64,000 nucleotides of DNA from Candidatus Heimdallarchaeota archaeon LC_2 (GCA_001940725.1 MDVR01000013.1:1-64000); one strand, 5' to 3'; counted from the stretch's first letter, positions 16,259-25,333 are shown. Notes: generated from the sequence alone by a model not told the origin. Translations and numbers: made by a program.

Positions 16259-17224
16259 TCAAATTTGGATCTTTGTAGCACAAGGTGGATAAACCAAGAC
16301 AACTAGAGTGACGACGATATCAGCGACTAGTAATAAAATAAATCTAAGTCTATATTTACCAGCCTCTGGGATTAGATAACGGCCAAAGTGATCCCTCGAC
16401 CGATTGTAGGCATATAATCTAGATCCGTTTGATGTTAGAAGAGCGAACCACAGAATTGGAAAAGCGAGAAATGGGATTCCCCACTCAAGAACCAAAACAG
16501 TTCCAGTATATTCAAAATAACCCCCTCTAGAGTACCAAATATATCTAACCAAATTAGCATAGCTAAAAATGATTATTATTATGGAAATCCGCACCAAATT
16601 TAATTTTTTGTAGTTTAATCGTTCTGCAGAATTAGATTCTGATCCCCGATCTGGTGCAACCATATCGACTCCTTTAGAGGCTCTGTACATTCTATATGCC
16701 AAAGCTACAAGGACACTACTGCTCTTCCATAGCATGTAACCCAAAAAATTTGGTTGAAAATATGTACAATCGTATTGGTTAAGTGTTAGGTTGTCCATTG
16801 ATATTCGAGAATTCGAAACCCAAAATAATGACTCTGATGCATTTGGAAAGCGAAATTGAAAATTTATGAGATCCACTAAGAAATAAATGTAAAACAATAT
16901 GGTGATGGAAATATATACCCAAAATTCCATTTGAAAACCAAAATAAGTCGCTGATGGTGATGACTGATCGATCGACCGATGGGGGGGTGGTTGCCCAAAA
17001 TCAATTGATTGTGGAACAGAATCGTTATAATATTGAGATGAATTTTGTTGAAAAGATTCTTGGGATGGTTGTCTGGTTTCAGAAGGTGGTTGGTCGTCCT
17101 TGGTACCTATTTCAGTATCTGGTCTCACCACTCTTGATACACTAATTGGATTACCACATTTAGAACAAAACTTTGCATTCTTTTCGTTTCGATTTCCACA
17201 TGTTGTACAAAATTTCGAATCCAT
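16259..17224 (-). CDS. Zinc-ribbon membrane protein (cargo of the fold-back element)
   Basis: A 321-aa protein. The N-terminus is a zinc ribbon of the double CxxC kind (FCTTCGNRNEKNAKFCSKCG), followed by a disordered Gln/Ser/Pro-rich linker to about residue 95. The rest holds about five membrane helices (VYISITILFYIYFLVDL; SSVLVALAYRMYRA; ISIIIIIFSYANLV; LEWGIPFLAFPILWFALL; FILLLVADIVVTLVVLV). The layout resembles DUF4328-type or other zinc-ribbon-plus-membrane proteins of unknown role. The gene fills the space between the two inverted-repeat ends, with only about 10 bp between its stop and the left inner arm and about 130 bp on the right. I do not know its function. Confidence 0.65.
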   Translation of the reverse strand: MDSKFCTTCGNRNEKNAKFCSKCGNPISVSRVVRPDTEIGTKDDQPPSETRQPSQESFQQNSSQYYNDSVPQSIDFGQPPPHRSIDQSSPSATYFGFQMEFWVYISITILFYIYFLVDLINFQFRFPNASESLFWVSNSRISMDNLTLNQYDCTYFQPNFLGYMLWKSSSVLVALAYRMYRASKGVDMVAPDRGSESNSAERLNYKKLNLVRISIIIIIFSYANLVRYIWYSRGGYFEYTGTVLVLEWGIPFLAFPILWFALLTSNGSRLYAYNRSRDHFGRYLIPEAGKYRLRFILLLVADIVVTLVVLVYPPCATKIQI

Positions 17225-17354
17225 TGTAATTATAATCCACTAATTGCAAATCAACATTTAATATTTTATTTTTATTGTTTGGGTTCGGCATTCTGATCGT
17301 AATTTGGATTCACAAATGAAAACAATCGATCCAGTACTTACACGATGAATTTGC

Positions 17355-17412
17355 GATCGATCTGCTTTGACCCTCACTTTTGACAAACTTCTTGAACCTC
17401 AAATCACAAAGT
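17355..17412 (-). repeat. Inner inverted repeat, right arm
   Basis: Reverse complement partner of 16190-16247; contains GATCGATCTGC, CCCTCACTTTTG and GAACCTCAAATCACAAAGT. Confidence 0.65.
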
Positions 17413-17481
17413 AATGATTTTGAATTTATGAATGTATATCTTTCTTCAATAAATACATCTTAATTGCAATTTTTGGTTGAG

Positions 17482-17537
17482 TTTGTCATTTGAGGGTCAA
17501 AAACTTTGTTGAAACGCAGGTTCATAACAGATCAATT
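17482..17537 (-). repeat. Outer inverted repeat, right arm
   Basis: Reverse complement partner of 16065-16120; contains GTTTGTCATTTGAGGGTC, AACTTTGTTGAAACG and CAGATCAAT. Confidence 0.7.
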
Positions 17538-17642
17538 GAGGGTAAATTTATCTCACAAAATTTTGTTGAATAACATGGTGGAAATTGTATATACATTTTA
17601 AAATATTGATTTACAATCAATGAAGTTTGATTTCATCACAGT

Positions 17643-20600
17643 TTATTGATTTTTCTCATTCAGAAAGGCAACATCCAAAATTTCATACAATTCCTCATAG
17701 TTCTCTGAATTTTCTCCAAATTCCTCTTTGATTTCATCTAGCACTTCATCTGCCAAACTGCAAAATTCAACATGTAAATTATTGATCAAACTTTTATCTT
17801 GTGGATAAATTAGATCAAATTCACTATTAATCGATGATAAGAAGTCTTCATGACTAAGGTTTTCTAAAATTCGCTTAATTTCACCACCTATATCGCTCAA
17901 ATCGACTTCATTCATATTATAAGAAGTCAAGGGTTCTGTATCTTTAGTATCAGCAGTTCTTTCTACATGAAGAATTACTGAATACATAGATTCTTCTTTG
18001 ATCAGTTCGAAGCTCTTTGCTTCGACAAATGTAAATTCATCAGTTCCCATTTCATGAATACTATCATCACATGTAGCTCGATGGTCTTTACATATTTTCA
18101 TCCAATTTTGGTAATGTATACTTTCACTTATATCTAGATTTCCCATACTGTCATCTTCAACCCATTCAGCTTGAAGTTCTTTCAAATTGCTTTCAAAATT
18201 ATCATTTGCCACACAGCTATTGGCATCTCCAAGTATATTCTTAGTATCGTTATATCCGGTTATCATATTTTGATAATGTAATTCTAAATAATTCCCATTT
18301 GGAGAATTAATAATTTTTGTTACAATGTAATCGCTACCTAATCGATAACTTCCCGGAGGCCGTCTTTTCAGATATGTCTGATAATAATCATTCAATAATA
18401 TCCGAATTAACATATCTTCCTGGATTATTTCTTCATCTATAAGTTCAAGATTAATTAAATATTCAGTCATTACACCATTTTCATCCTCAATATATTGAAT
18501 AGCCGGTGAAAGTAGTTTCAATATTTCTCCACCACTAAATCTTCCCACATATTTTTGGTTAAATCTTCTCCTAGCATTTTCACTAAATCCTTCCAAATTT
18601 TCAACAACAGATATCTCAAAACAGTTTTGATGCTGAATTGTTTTATACAATTTCATATCATATTTTCTCTGACTACCTAATCTTTTCACTTTAGTTCTAA
18701 CATCATCCATACTTATTTCTTGAATAACACAATAATCTATATTGTGAGATATTTCTAAATATATAATTTCAAGATCATCTGGTGAAACAAACAATAAATT
18801 GCCATAGTCTTGAATAAATTCCAGCCCATTTCTTTTCGCAACATATTTTGTCAAGTCTACTTTCGATTGGACAAGGGCTTTAATCTTCAACCATCCCATC
18901 CATTGAGTATTTTCAATTGGGTCGAATCGATATGTTTCATCTCCAAATGTAACGGTCTTTTCATTATTTAGCTCACGTAAATATTGTATCATTTTATGAC
19001 TATCAGAAAAATATACTCCATCTATTGCTGAAATCTTAGTAAATTGGTATTTTGAAGCTATTACATCATCCTTCAAATAAAAGTCTAAATCAATATATCC
19101 AATTTTTCTATCTCTTTCCAGGCTAAAATTCAAGTACAAATCTTGACCGATTATGAATTCAACCTTACCCAAGACTTCCTCCACATCTATCTCATACGGC
19201 TCATCTTCGGGTTTTGGTGGATAATTAATTGCTTCTGTTATTTCAAATGAAAGAATTGAATTCAAAGTTGATGTGGTATGTAATTCTAATTTACCTACAA
19301 GTATCCAATTATCATTTATATGGACCCAAATATAATCATCTCTCATATATCGATTAACAGATATCCTATTAGGCATCAAATTTGTGGAAACCTCAATTAT
19401 CTCAGAAACTAAATCTTCATCATTGACGGTATAAAACAAACCTTGATTGACAAGATCTAAAAGACCATATTTTCCACTATAAAATAATATAGGAGGATAA
19501 TTCTCAATATACAACCAAGTGTAACCCCTATTTGTTTGTAACATAAAACCGTCTCTTCGTTTGTATAGAATTTGGTCAAGATTTCTATTACTTAGATAAT
19601 TAGCTCGTTTATTTAGATAATACCAAGTTGACTTTGAATTAAATTGTGTCTTCAAAAGATTGTCATATTTTGGTTGGAAGCCGATCATGTCTAGAGTAAA
19701 AGGGAGGAGATCATCCCACATTTTCTCCAGTTGGAAGTCTGTGAGCTCTGGATATATATGGAATAATGTCAATAACAGTAGAAAATTAGAATTCCCAATT
19801 TCCAAGAAAAAATCTACATTCCCTTTTATATTGCTAGGGCTTGTTTTGGAATATACTATGTGTCTGTAATATGCTCGTATTCTTCTATCCTGAATGATAT
19901 ATGATAATTTATCAGTAAAAGTTAACTCCCATTCTATAATTAATTTCTTCAATTCTTGGAGAGATTTATTAGTTTCAATTGATTTCTTAATTATTTTAAA
20001 TAAGCTCTTTAAATCCTCAAATTCTTCTGACTTAAATTTATTTAATACTGTATTTTTTAACATAGCAATTGTATCAAGCAACCTCTTTCTCTCTCTACGT
20101 TCGATGTCATCAATTCTGTATCCTGGAGTTAATAAATTTCTGTGGATTGGAAATGCTTGCGTTATTTTCGGTAATATGGAATAATCAATTGGGGGATTAA
20201 TACGAATTTTTGTATTGATTTGTGATTTATCAACATATCTCTTGGATCGGGATATCCAATCTCTTTCAACAAATTTTAGATTCAGTAATTTAAGTTGTAT
20301 ACTGGAATATTTGGAATATTGAGCTTCATATATTTCGATAGCATCCGAGTTCGTTTCAATTTCTTCTTTTAACCCTTGACCATCGATATCTTCACTATTA
20401 TTGTCTCTCAACCAAGGTACTAGATCATATGCTTTTGAGATTTCTATTTCCTGTAATTCCTTGTTTGAATGGATTTTTGAAAATCTTGATAATTTACTTC
20501 TCAGTTTTCGATTTGCAAATTTATTTGTATGTCCTCTTAAAGCAATTGTTGGTTTCAAGTAATGCTTAATCTGATAATTCTTTTTCCGATTGTTCTTGTT

Positions 20601-22931
20601 CCACTCAATTATCACACGGTAGTCTGGATATTGTGGATTCTTATCAGATGGTTTTTTCGGAGCAATTGGAAGGTTAAAAATGATTTTACTTCTAAGACTA
20701 GGTAAATGTTTATCTACAGATATTGATCTTTGATGATATAATTTAGATGTGTACTCTCCACGATTGGCTTCATCAACCCAATAAATAGTTGAGGACCCAT
20801 GAATTTTCCTTACAATCTCGTTTTCAACTAATTTCAAATCTTGATGTGATATTATTGATTTATATGACTCCCAGCCTGCAAAAATGTAAACATCGAATCC
20901 TTCTGGTAACTCATCTGTTAATCTATCAAGTGAGGTTGTTAAGTCCCAATTAATAATTTCAATTTTATGTAATGATTTTTCCAGTGATTTCGATTTATCA
21001 GTTCTCAATCGATTCTTAGTAAATTTAGATAGAGTTCCAATTAAATCAACTAATGCAATTTTTTCATTTTTGTGTTTTTTGACCACATGGGGAATGAGAT
21101 GAGAATAGGTTGCAATCCATGCAGTCGAGTATCCTGCAGGAGTATTGGATTTGGCAAATAGATACAAAATATTGTTTCTAAATGCCGTTGTCCCAATTTG
21201 TGGTTTCTGAATTGAAGCAGAGCTTGATTTGGTATTATTGTAGTTCATACCGAGATCTAGTGTTGTTGGTGATTTATCCAAGACTAACGATATTTTTTTG
21301 TCTGAATTTGTGTTATGAAAGACGAGTTGATCTGATTCGAAATCATTATCCGAATCATTAAGATTAGAAAATGTAGATATAATCAGATTCAACATATCGG
21401 CTTGATATTTATTCCATTCATTTTTATTGGTAGATGGTGCGATTCTGATAATTCCTATGATCAAAGAGAGATCCGTATCACTAATCTTGTGAAAAGCTTG
21501 TTTTACTAAAATTTCTAATTCATTTAATTGAGTTTTTTCTCTTGGTCGTAAACGAGTATTTCCAAAGTATTGCCAATTCTCATAAGAAAGTTCAACAGTC
21601 TTTAAGCAAACATTGGGTTGAATAATATCCCAATTATTCTTTTTCCTTTTACCCCGAATGAAACAATTATAGTCAAACTGTGTTTTAACATCCAGTATTG
21701 CAATCGGTTGCCACCCTCGATCATATATCCTGGCAAATACCATCAGATCGGGGCGTCGGGTAGAAATATAATCTGTAAGTGTAATTTCTGCAACAATTAA
21801 TATTGGAAGTCCAAAAATATTGTAGTTCTCTCCCTGTTCAATCACTTTTTCAAGTGAAAATGGTTGTGGTAACCCATATAATAATATTTTATGGAATTTA
21901 TCCCCATTTAGTCTTGCAAGAGTATTTTTATTCTTCAGGAATTTATCTATTGATGAGATGGTAAAATAATTGTTTACGGTCTCTTTACTATTCTCAGATA
22001 TTTTGTCATGTATAATTAAATCTTCAGGAGATATATTTTGGGACTTATTGCGATTCTTAAGTTGTTCCATTTTGTTTGGTGTGATATATCTTCCAATCTG
22101 GAAATTTTCATTAATTATCATCCTTTTGAAATCTCGAAGAACACTATCAATATACTTGGGGAATCGAAAATTTTTCTTGATATATTTAGGTGAATCGCTG
22201 TGAGAATTCACACCTGCTCTTCCACCTGCATAGATCCAATCAGCCAAGTCTCTGCAAGCATGGAAAAATGAAACGAAATATTTGTTTACACGATTAACTG
22301 TTACATTTCGAATGAAAAGTGTGAATGCAAGCTCTTGCATGTGTGTTCTGAATATTTCGGCAAGATCCAAAGAAGGTAGATATGGATGATCAGGTCTTAC
22401 ATTCTCTTTTGATATAGTTCGATATTCATATTCCTCCGCAGTGGGTAAAGGATATCTTGTAACGAAAAAATCTCTTAATATTGCACCTCCAGCATTTAAT
22501 ATGCGATTGAAATCATCCATTTCTCCTTCCTTTTCATTGTGAACCCGTTTGTTTATTGGATAACCGTAGCGATTCAACCTGATCCAAAATAACCTTAAGT
22601 ATTGCTTTCTGACAATCACTTCAGCCATTTTAATTGGACTAATATCTGGTTCACCCAAAACGATTGATTCCCAGTAAGCTTCTAGGGCCTTTTTACACTG
22701 TGTTTCAATTATTTTCACAATATGCTTATTCCATCGATTCTTCTGTTTCTTTGCTAATCGATAAATTATACTTATGGAAGTATTTGCTGCAGATTTAATG
22801 ATTATATATGGTTCAGCTCTTTCAAGAGATTGATCAAAAGATTGATCAAGTTTATCTTTTGCTGATACCGGTGGTTTGAGGTCGTGAGTGTGAGAATTTT
22901 CTAAATCAGTTTTAACACCCACATCAGCCAC
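17643..22931 (-). CDS. Giant protein with PD-(D/E)XK nuclease signature and degenerate NTPase-like region
   Basis: A 1762-aa protein that I cannot place in a family. Seen: at about residues 380-420 an upstream Glu (VAEITLTD, E382), RPDLMVFARIYDRG (D395) and AILDVKTQFD (D414, K416), spaced as in PD-(D/E)XK restriction-type nucleases. At 588-605, LYLFAKSNTPAGYSTAWIA resembles a P-loop strand-loop-helix but lacks the Lys of a Walker A. At 716-722, IYWVDEA resembles a Walker B. The stretch 690-730 and the arginines nearby would fit a defective or unusual NTPase core. Residues 800-1100 are basic and helical; about 1150-1600 are beta-rich with repeated hydrophobic strands; the last 100 residues are strongly acidic. 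The start is an ATG with no obvious strong SD. It sits alone between the fold-back element and a TnpB. A role in defence or in mobile-element biology is inference from domain type, size and setting. Confidence 0.7.
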   Translation of the reverse strand: MADVGVKTDLENSHTHDLKPPVSAKDKLDQSFDQSLERAEPYIIIKSAANTSISIIYRLAKKQKNRWNKHIVKIIETQCKKALEAYWESIVLGEPDISPIKMAEVIVRKQYLRLFWIRLNRYGYPINKRVHNEKEGEMDDFNRILNAGGAILRDFFVTRYPLPTAEEYEYRTISKENVRPDHPYLPSLDLAEIFRTHMQELAFTLFIRNVTVNRVNKYFVSFFHACRDLADWIYAGGRAGVNSHSDSPKYIKKNFRFPKYIDSVLRDFKRMIINENFQIGRYITPNKMEQLKNRNKSQNISPEDLIIHDKISENSKETVNNYFTISSIDKFLKNKNTLARLNGDKFHKILLYGLPQPFSLEKVIEQGENYNIFGLPILIVAEITLTDYISTRRPDLMVFARIYDRGWQPIAILDVKTQFDYNCFIRGKRKKNNWDIIQPNVCLKTVELSYENWQYFGNTRLRPREKTQLNELEILVKQAFHKISDTDLSLIIGIIRIAPSTNKNEWNKYQADMLNLIISTFSNLNDSDNDFESDQLVFHNTNSDKKISLVLDKSPTTLDLGMNYNNTKSSSASIQKPQIGTTAFRNNILYLFAKSNTPAGYSTAWIATYSHLIPHVVKKHKNEKIALVDLIGTLSKFTKNRLRTDKSKSLEKSLHKIEIINWDLTTSLDRLTDELPEGFDVYIFAGWESYKSIISHQDLKLVENEIVRKIHGSSTIYWVDEANRGEYTSKLYHQRSISVDKHLPSLRSKIIFNLPIAPKKPSDKNPQYPDYRVIIEWNKNNRKKNYQIKHYLKPTIALRGHTNKFANRKLRSKLSRFSKIHSNKELQEIEISKAYDLVPWLRDNNSEDIDGQGLKEEIETNSDAIEIYEAQYSKYSSIQLKLLNLKFVERDWISRSKRYVDKSQINTKIRINPPIDYSILPKITQAFPIHRNLLTPGYRIDDIERRERKRLLDTIAMLKNTVLNKFKSEEFEDLKSLFKIIKKSIETNKSLQELKKLIIEWELTFTDKLSYIIQDRRIRAYYRHIVYSKTSPSNIKGNVDFFLEIGNSNFLLLLTLFHIYPELTDFQLEKMWDDLLPFTLDMIGFQPKYDNLLKTQFNSKSTWYYLNKRANYLSNRNLDQILYKRRDGFMLQTNRGYTWLYIENYPPILFYSGKYGLLDLVNQGLFYTVNDEDLVSEIIEVSTNLMPNRISVNRYMRDDYIWVHINDNWILVGKLELHTTSTLNSILSFEITEAINYPPKPEDEPYEIDVEEVLGKVEFIIGQDLYLNFSLERDRKIGYIDLDFYLKDDVIASKYQFTKISAIDGVYFSDSHKMIQYLRELNNEKTVTFGDETYRFDPIENTQWMGWLKIKALVQSKVDLTKYVAKRNGLEFIQDYGNLLFVSPDDLEIIYLEISHNIDYCVIQEISMDDVRTKVKRLGSQRKYDMKLYKTIQHQNCFEISVVENLEGFSENARRRFNQKYVGRFSGGEILKLLSPAIQYIEDENGVMTEYLINLELIDEEIIQEDMLIRILLNDYYQTYLKRRPPGSYRLGSDYIVTKIINSPNGNYLELHYQNMITGYNDTKNILGDANSCVANDNFESNLKELQAEWVEDDSMGNLDISESIHYQNWMKICKDHRATCDDSIHEMGTDEFTFVEAKSFELIKEESMYSVILHVERTADTKDTEPLTSYNMNEVDLSDIGGEIKRILENLSHEDFLSSINSEFDLIYPQDKSLINNLHVEFCSLADEVLDEIKEEFGENSENYEELYEILDVAFLNEKNQ

Positions 22932-23070
22932 CTCAACACCAATTTAACTTGTACAATTTATATTCATTGGGTTTTATGAATAACATTTTGAACTATGTCT
23001 CTATTAATTTGATAATTATTTGATTAAAATATAAATATTTAATAAAATTAGAAGATTATAGTTTTTTTTA

Positions 23071-23093
23071 ATCATAGTTTAATTATATTATAG
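23071..23093 (+). repeat. 23-bp direct repeat, copy 1, upstream of tnpB
   Basis: ATCATAGTTTAATTATATTA plus TAG is repeated exactly at 23184-23206, 113 bp on. The second copy ends at the ribosome-binding site of tnpB. It may be a duplicated promoter element or a trace of element insertion. Confidence 0.65.
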
Positions 23094-23151
23094 AGATTTA
23101 TTCCCAATTAACTCTACATTACTTTAAATAGGATACTCATAAAATAAATAA

Positions 23152-23174
23152 TGTTGCGAAAAGAACTTGCAACA
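23152..23174 (+). repeat. Hairpin in the putative left end of the TnpB element
   Basis: TGTTGC (23152-23157) and GCAACA (23169-23174) are perfect inverted copies with an 11-nt loop. IS200/IS605-type elements carry subterminal hairpins that TnpA binds; this could be one, but no tnpA is present here. Confidence 0.35.
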
Positions 23175-23183
23175 ATGATTTCG

Positions 23184-23206
23184 ATCATAGTTTAATTATA
23201 TTATAG
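23184..23206 (+). repeat. 23-bp direct repeat, copy 2, upstream of tnpB
   Basis: Exact second copy of the repeat at 23071-23093. Its end overlaps the ribosome-binding site of tnpB. Confidence 0.65.
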
Positions 23207-23218
23207 GAGTAAAATCTC

Positions 23219-25333
23219 ATGGCAAGAAAAGGTGTTATCACTTCAACTACAGTCCCTATCAGCTATTCTGAGATTGGGGAATTTGAATTGAGGAGAATAA
23301 CACAAATAGTCAAGAGAGATACTCATGTAATTAATAAATATCTAGGCATAATTCAATATAATCAAAAATATCTATTGGAATTTAAGAAAGGTCAATATTC
23401 TGGGAAATTGGATGAATTAACGCTTTCAACACGTCATGGTAGAAAACCTAAGCATGATTTGAAAGTTAAATTTCCACGAATTTCTCATAATGAATTATTG
23501 GAATGTAGGGATGGTGCACTTGGTCTATTCAAGAGTCATCTTGAATTATCCAAAGACGAGGGTAATGTTAATACTGGTTTTCCAAGAATTAGGAATCTAA
23601 CAGGAAGACAGATTAATTCAAGAAGATGGAAATTTGATTCAAAGAACCGTACTATAACAATCATAGATAGTATGGAGAGCAATCCAAAAATGATAAAGAA
23701 TGGAAAAAATGTAACCCGTCACGAATGGATAACAATCCCACTCAAATTAAGTCAATATCATTTAGAGCAGATGAATCTTGGTAAACTCAGAACAATTCAA
23801 ATTGTAGTGACTGATAATCTTGAAAGGGAGAATCAATTCTCGATTAAATTTTCAATCCTTCATGATGTAGTTCAATTATCAAAGAAGATGAAAAATGACC
23901 TCAAAACAAAACCTGTTGGAGTTATTGGTGTAGATCTTGGTATTAATATAGATATAACTACTGCTTTGATAACAGGTAAAGGAGTTATTGATTACAAGAC
24001 ATTCAAAGTTGATGAGGAAATAAAAAATTCTATTCGAAAAACAGAAAATACTTTGAAATATCTCCAAAGATCTTCTCAAATTAGACAATTCAGTAATTTT
24101 GTTGATACCTATGTTGATCGTAGAAACAAGTTAATTCAATTCCTTTTATCAAATTCATTTAATCTACATTTAGATAAAATGTCATCACATCAATTGTATG
24201 TAATAAATGACAAATTAATTCAAATTAGAAATGCATTCAAATATGATAATTTAGAGTCATTTGATCTCAAATCAAAAGCTGAGATAATTCATAATAATAG
24301 AATTCCACTATTTGCTTATTTGGAAGATAAACTTAAAGTTATCAAATCAATATTTGATACAAATTATGATAATATGTCAAAGGATGAAAAATCCGAGTTA
24401 AAGAAAATCCGTAAATCAATTTACAAAATAATAGATTCTCTAGAAACCATGGGTCTTTTACTCAATCCTCAAAAATTGTACAATACTGATGGTATCTTTC
24501 AGAAATTAAGAAAGTTAAAAAGTAAAAGAAAGAGATTATCAATTGATGCTGATAGAAAATTAGCACTTCAATTCACTGAGTATATAGAAGAAATATCCAA
24601 AGATTACGATATTTATATTTCAATTGGAAAACTCAAGGGAATTAGAAATCGTGCTCGAAGAGGTAATGGAAATAAATATCTAAGAAGATTGGTTAACCGC
24701 TGGACATTTTTCAGAATTACTAATATGATTGAATTAAAAATGGCTAAACTTGGATTGAAAAAACGAGTATTAGTTATTTCAGAAGCCTGGACATCAAAAA
24801 CCTGCTGGAAATGTAACACCAGAGGTAATAGAATACGTCAGAATTTATTTCACTGTATTAATAAAAAATGTGAGTGGAGAGGCAATGCTGATGTAAACGG
24901 AGCAATTAATATTGCTAAAAGATTAATTGCATCATTCAAACTTACATCCTTTAGAAATAGAGGAGTAAGAGGACTAGGTATGTATCTACCTGTCATTTCT
25001 TCTAAAAAGAGGAAGTACGGAAAAGCTAGAAGCGTACCGAAAAGCCATAATGGCAGTCCTACCCCGTTATTAAATAATATTAATAATAATAAAAATAACG
25101 GGAACGCTGGTACTCAGAGTACTCATTCATCACTGGATGAGTTCTTTGAAAATGATCAATCAGCGGTTAAAAATCACGGAAAAACTGACTTTGTAGAAAC
25201 TAGTAAGAAGAGAAGCAGAATGAAGCACCGTTCCAATGGAACAAAACCTATTTCAACAGAAGCTATTTTGGCTAAAACTAAGAAAGTGAAAGTGATGGTG
25301 ACATCAGATATAGGGTTGCTGAACGTGAAGTAA
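23219..25333 (+). CDS. tnpB: TnpB-family RNA-guided nuclease with rearranged (Fanzor-like) catalytic site
   Basis: 704 aa, long for TnpB (usually about 400). RuvC-I is VIGVDLGIN with D239. At the usual RuvC-II position the sequence is IYISIGKLKGIR, with Gly470 in place of the catalytic Glu. A Glu occurs 52 residues later (VISEAWTSKTC, E522), the alternative position known in Fanzors and their TnpB relatives. The zinc finger is C529, C532, C546 and C551, and RuvC-III is GNADVNGAINIAKR (D558). The RuvC-I to RuvC-II spacing is enlarged by a helical insert (about 265-455). After RuvC-III there is an unusual tail of some 135 residues, partly N-rich, encoded by DNA that can fold strongly. No TnpA is adjacent. 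The likely role is RNA-guided DNA cleavage that helps element retention; activity is inferred. Confidence 0.88.
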   Translation: MARKGVITSTTVPISYSEIGEFELRRITQIVKRDTHVINKYLGIIQYNQKYLLEFKKGQYSGKLDELTLSTRHGRKPKHDLKVKFPRISHNELLECRDGALGLFKSHLELSKDEGNVNTGFPRIRNLTGRQINSRRWKFDSKNRTITIIDSMESNPKMIKNGKNVTRHEWITIPLKLSQYHLEQMNLGKLRTIQIVVTDNLERENQFSIKFSILHDVVQLSKKMKNDLKTKPVGVIGVDLGINIDITTALITGKGVIDYKTFKVDEEIKNSIRKTENTLKYLQRSSQIRQFSNFVDTYVDRRNKLIQFLLSNSFNLHLDKMSSHQLYVINDKLIQIRNAFKYDNLESFDLKSKAEIIHNNRIPLFAYLEDKLKVIKSIFDTNYDNMSKDEKSELKKIRKSIYKIIDSLETMGLLLNPQKLYNTDGIFQKLRKLKSKRKRLSIDADRKLALQFTEYIEEISKDYDIYISIGKLKGIRNRARRGNGNKYLRRLVNRWTFFRITNMIELKMAKLGLKKRVLVISEAWTSKTCWKCNTRGNRIRQNLFHCINKKCEWRGNADVNGAINIAKRLIASFKLTSFRNRGVRGLGMYLPVISSKKRKYGKARSVPKSHNGSPTPLLNNINNNKNNGNAGTQSTHSSLDEFFENDQSAVKNHGKTDFVETSKKRSRMKHRSNGTKPISTEAILAKTKKVKVMVTSDIGLLNVK
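25031..25141 (+). ncRNA. Candidate omega-RNA (reRNA) scaffold overlapping the 3' end of tnpB
   Basis: A stretch inside the tnpB tail has dense base-pairing. CCCGTTATT (25063-25071) pairs with AATAACGGG (25094-25102). AGCG (25031-25034) can pair with CGCT (25105-25108) and TACC (25035-25038) with GGTA (25109-25112), a pseudoknot-like order. GCC-ATAAT-GGC and CTCAT...ATGAG hairpins lie nearby. TnpB guide RNAs are known to come from the 3' end of the gene. The protein tail read from this region is low complexity, which fits selection on RNA rather than protein. Boundaries are estimates. Confidence 0.4.

Larger units (their letters stand above)
16065..17537. mobile_element. Putative fold-back type element with long imperfect inverted repeats and one cargo gene
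   Basis: Two inverted-repeat modules flank a single gene. The outer module is 16065-16120 against 17482-17537, about 49 of 56 positions identical by hand count. The inner module is 16190-16247 against 17355-17412, about 49 of 58. Within each end the motif TTTGTNATTTGAGG occurs twice in opposite orientation, so each end can also fold on itself. No transposase or integrase is encoded, so mobility would have to be supplied in trans. That it moves is inference; the repeats are directly visible. No clear target-site duplication was found by eye. Confidence 0.55.
17225..17642. other. Intergenic region holding the right end of the fold-back element
   Basis: The 418 bp between the zinc-ribbon membrane gene and the end of the 1762-aa gene contain both right-arm repeats. 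Outside them (17225-17354, 17413-17481, 17538-17642) I see A/T-rich sequence with no gene. Confidence 0.5.
22932..23218. other. Divergent spacer and putative left end of the TnpB element
   Basis: 287 bp between the giant gene and tnpB. It carries a 23-bp perfect direct repeat (23071 and 23184) and a hairpin (23152-23174). TnpB has a good Shine-Dalgarno (TAGGAG, about 23204-23209). No gene is seen. Confidence 0.4.

Noticed and set aside
23219..25333. Catalytically dead TnpB-like repressor (TldR-type)
   Set aside because: Although the usual RuvC-II Glu is Gly, both Asp residues and the alternative Glu are present, which fits a rearranged active site better than inactivation. Not excluded.
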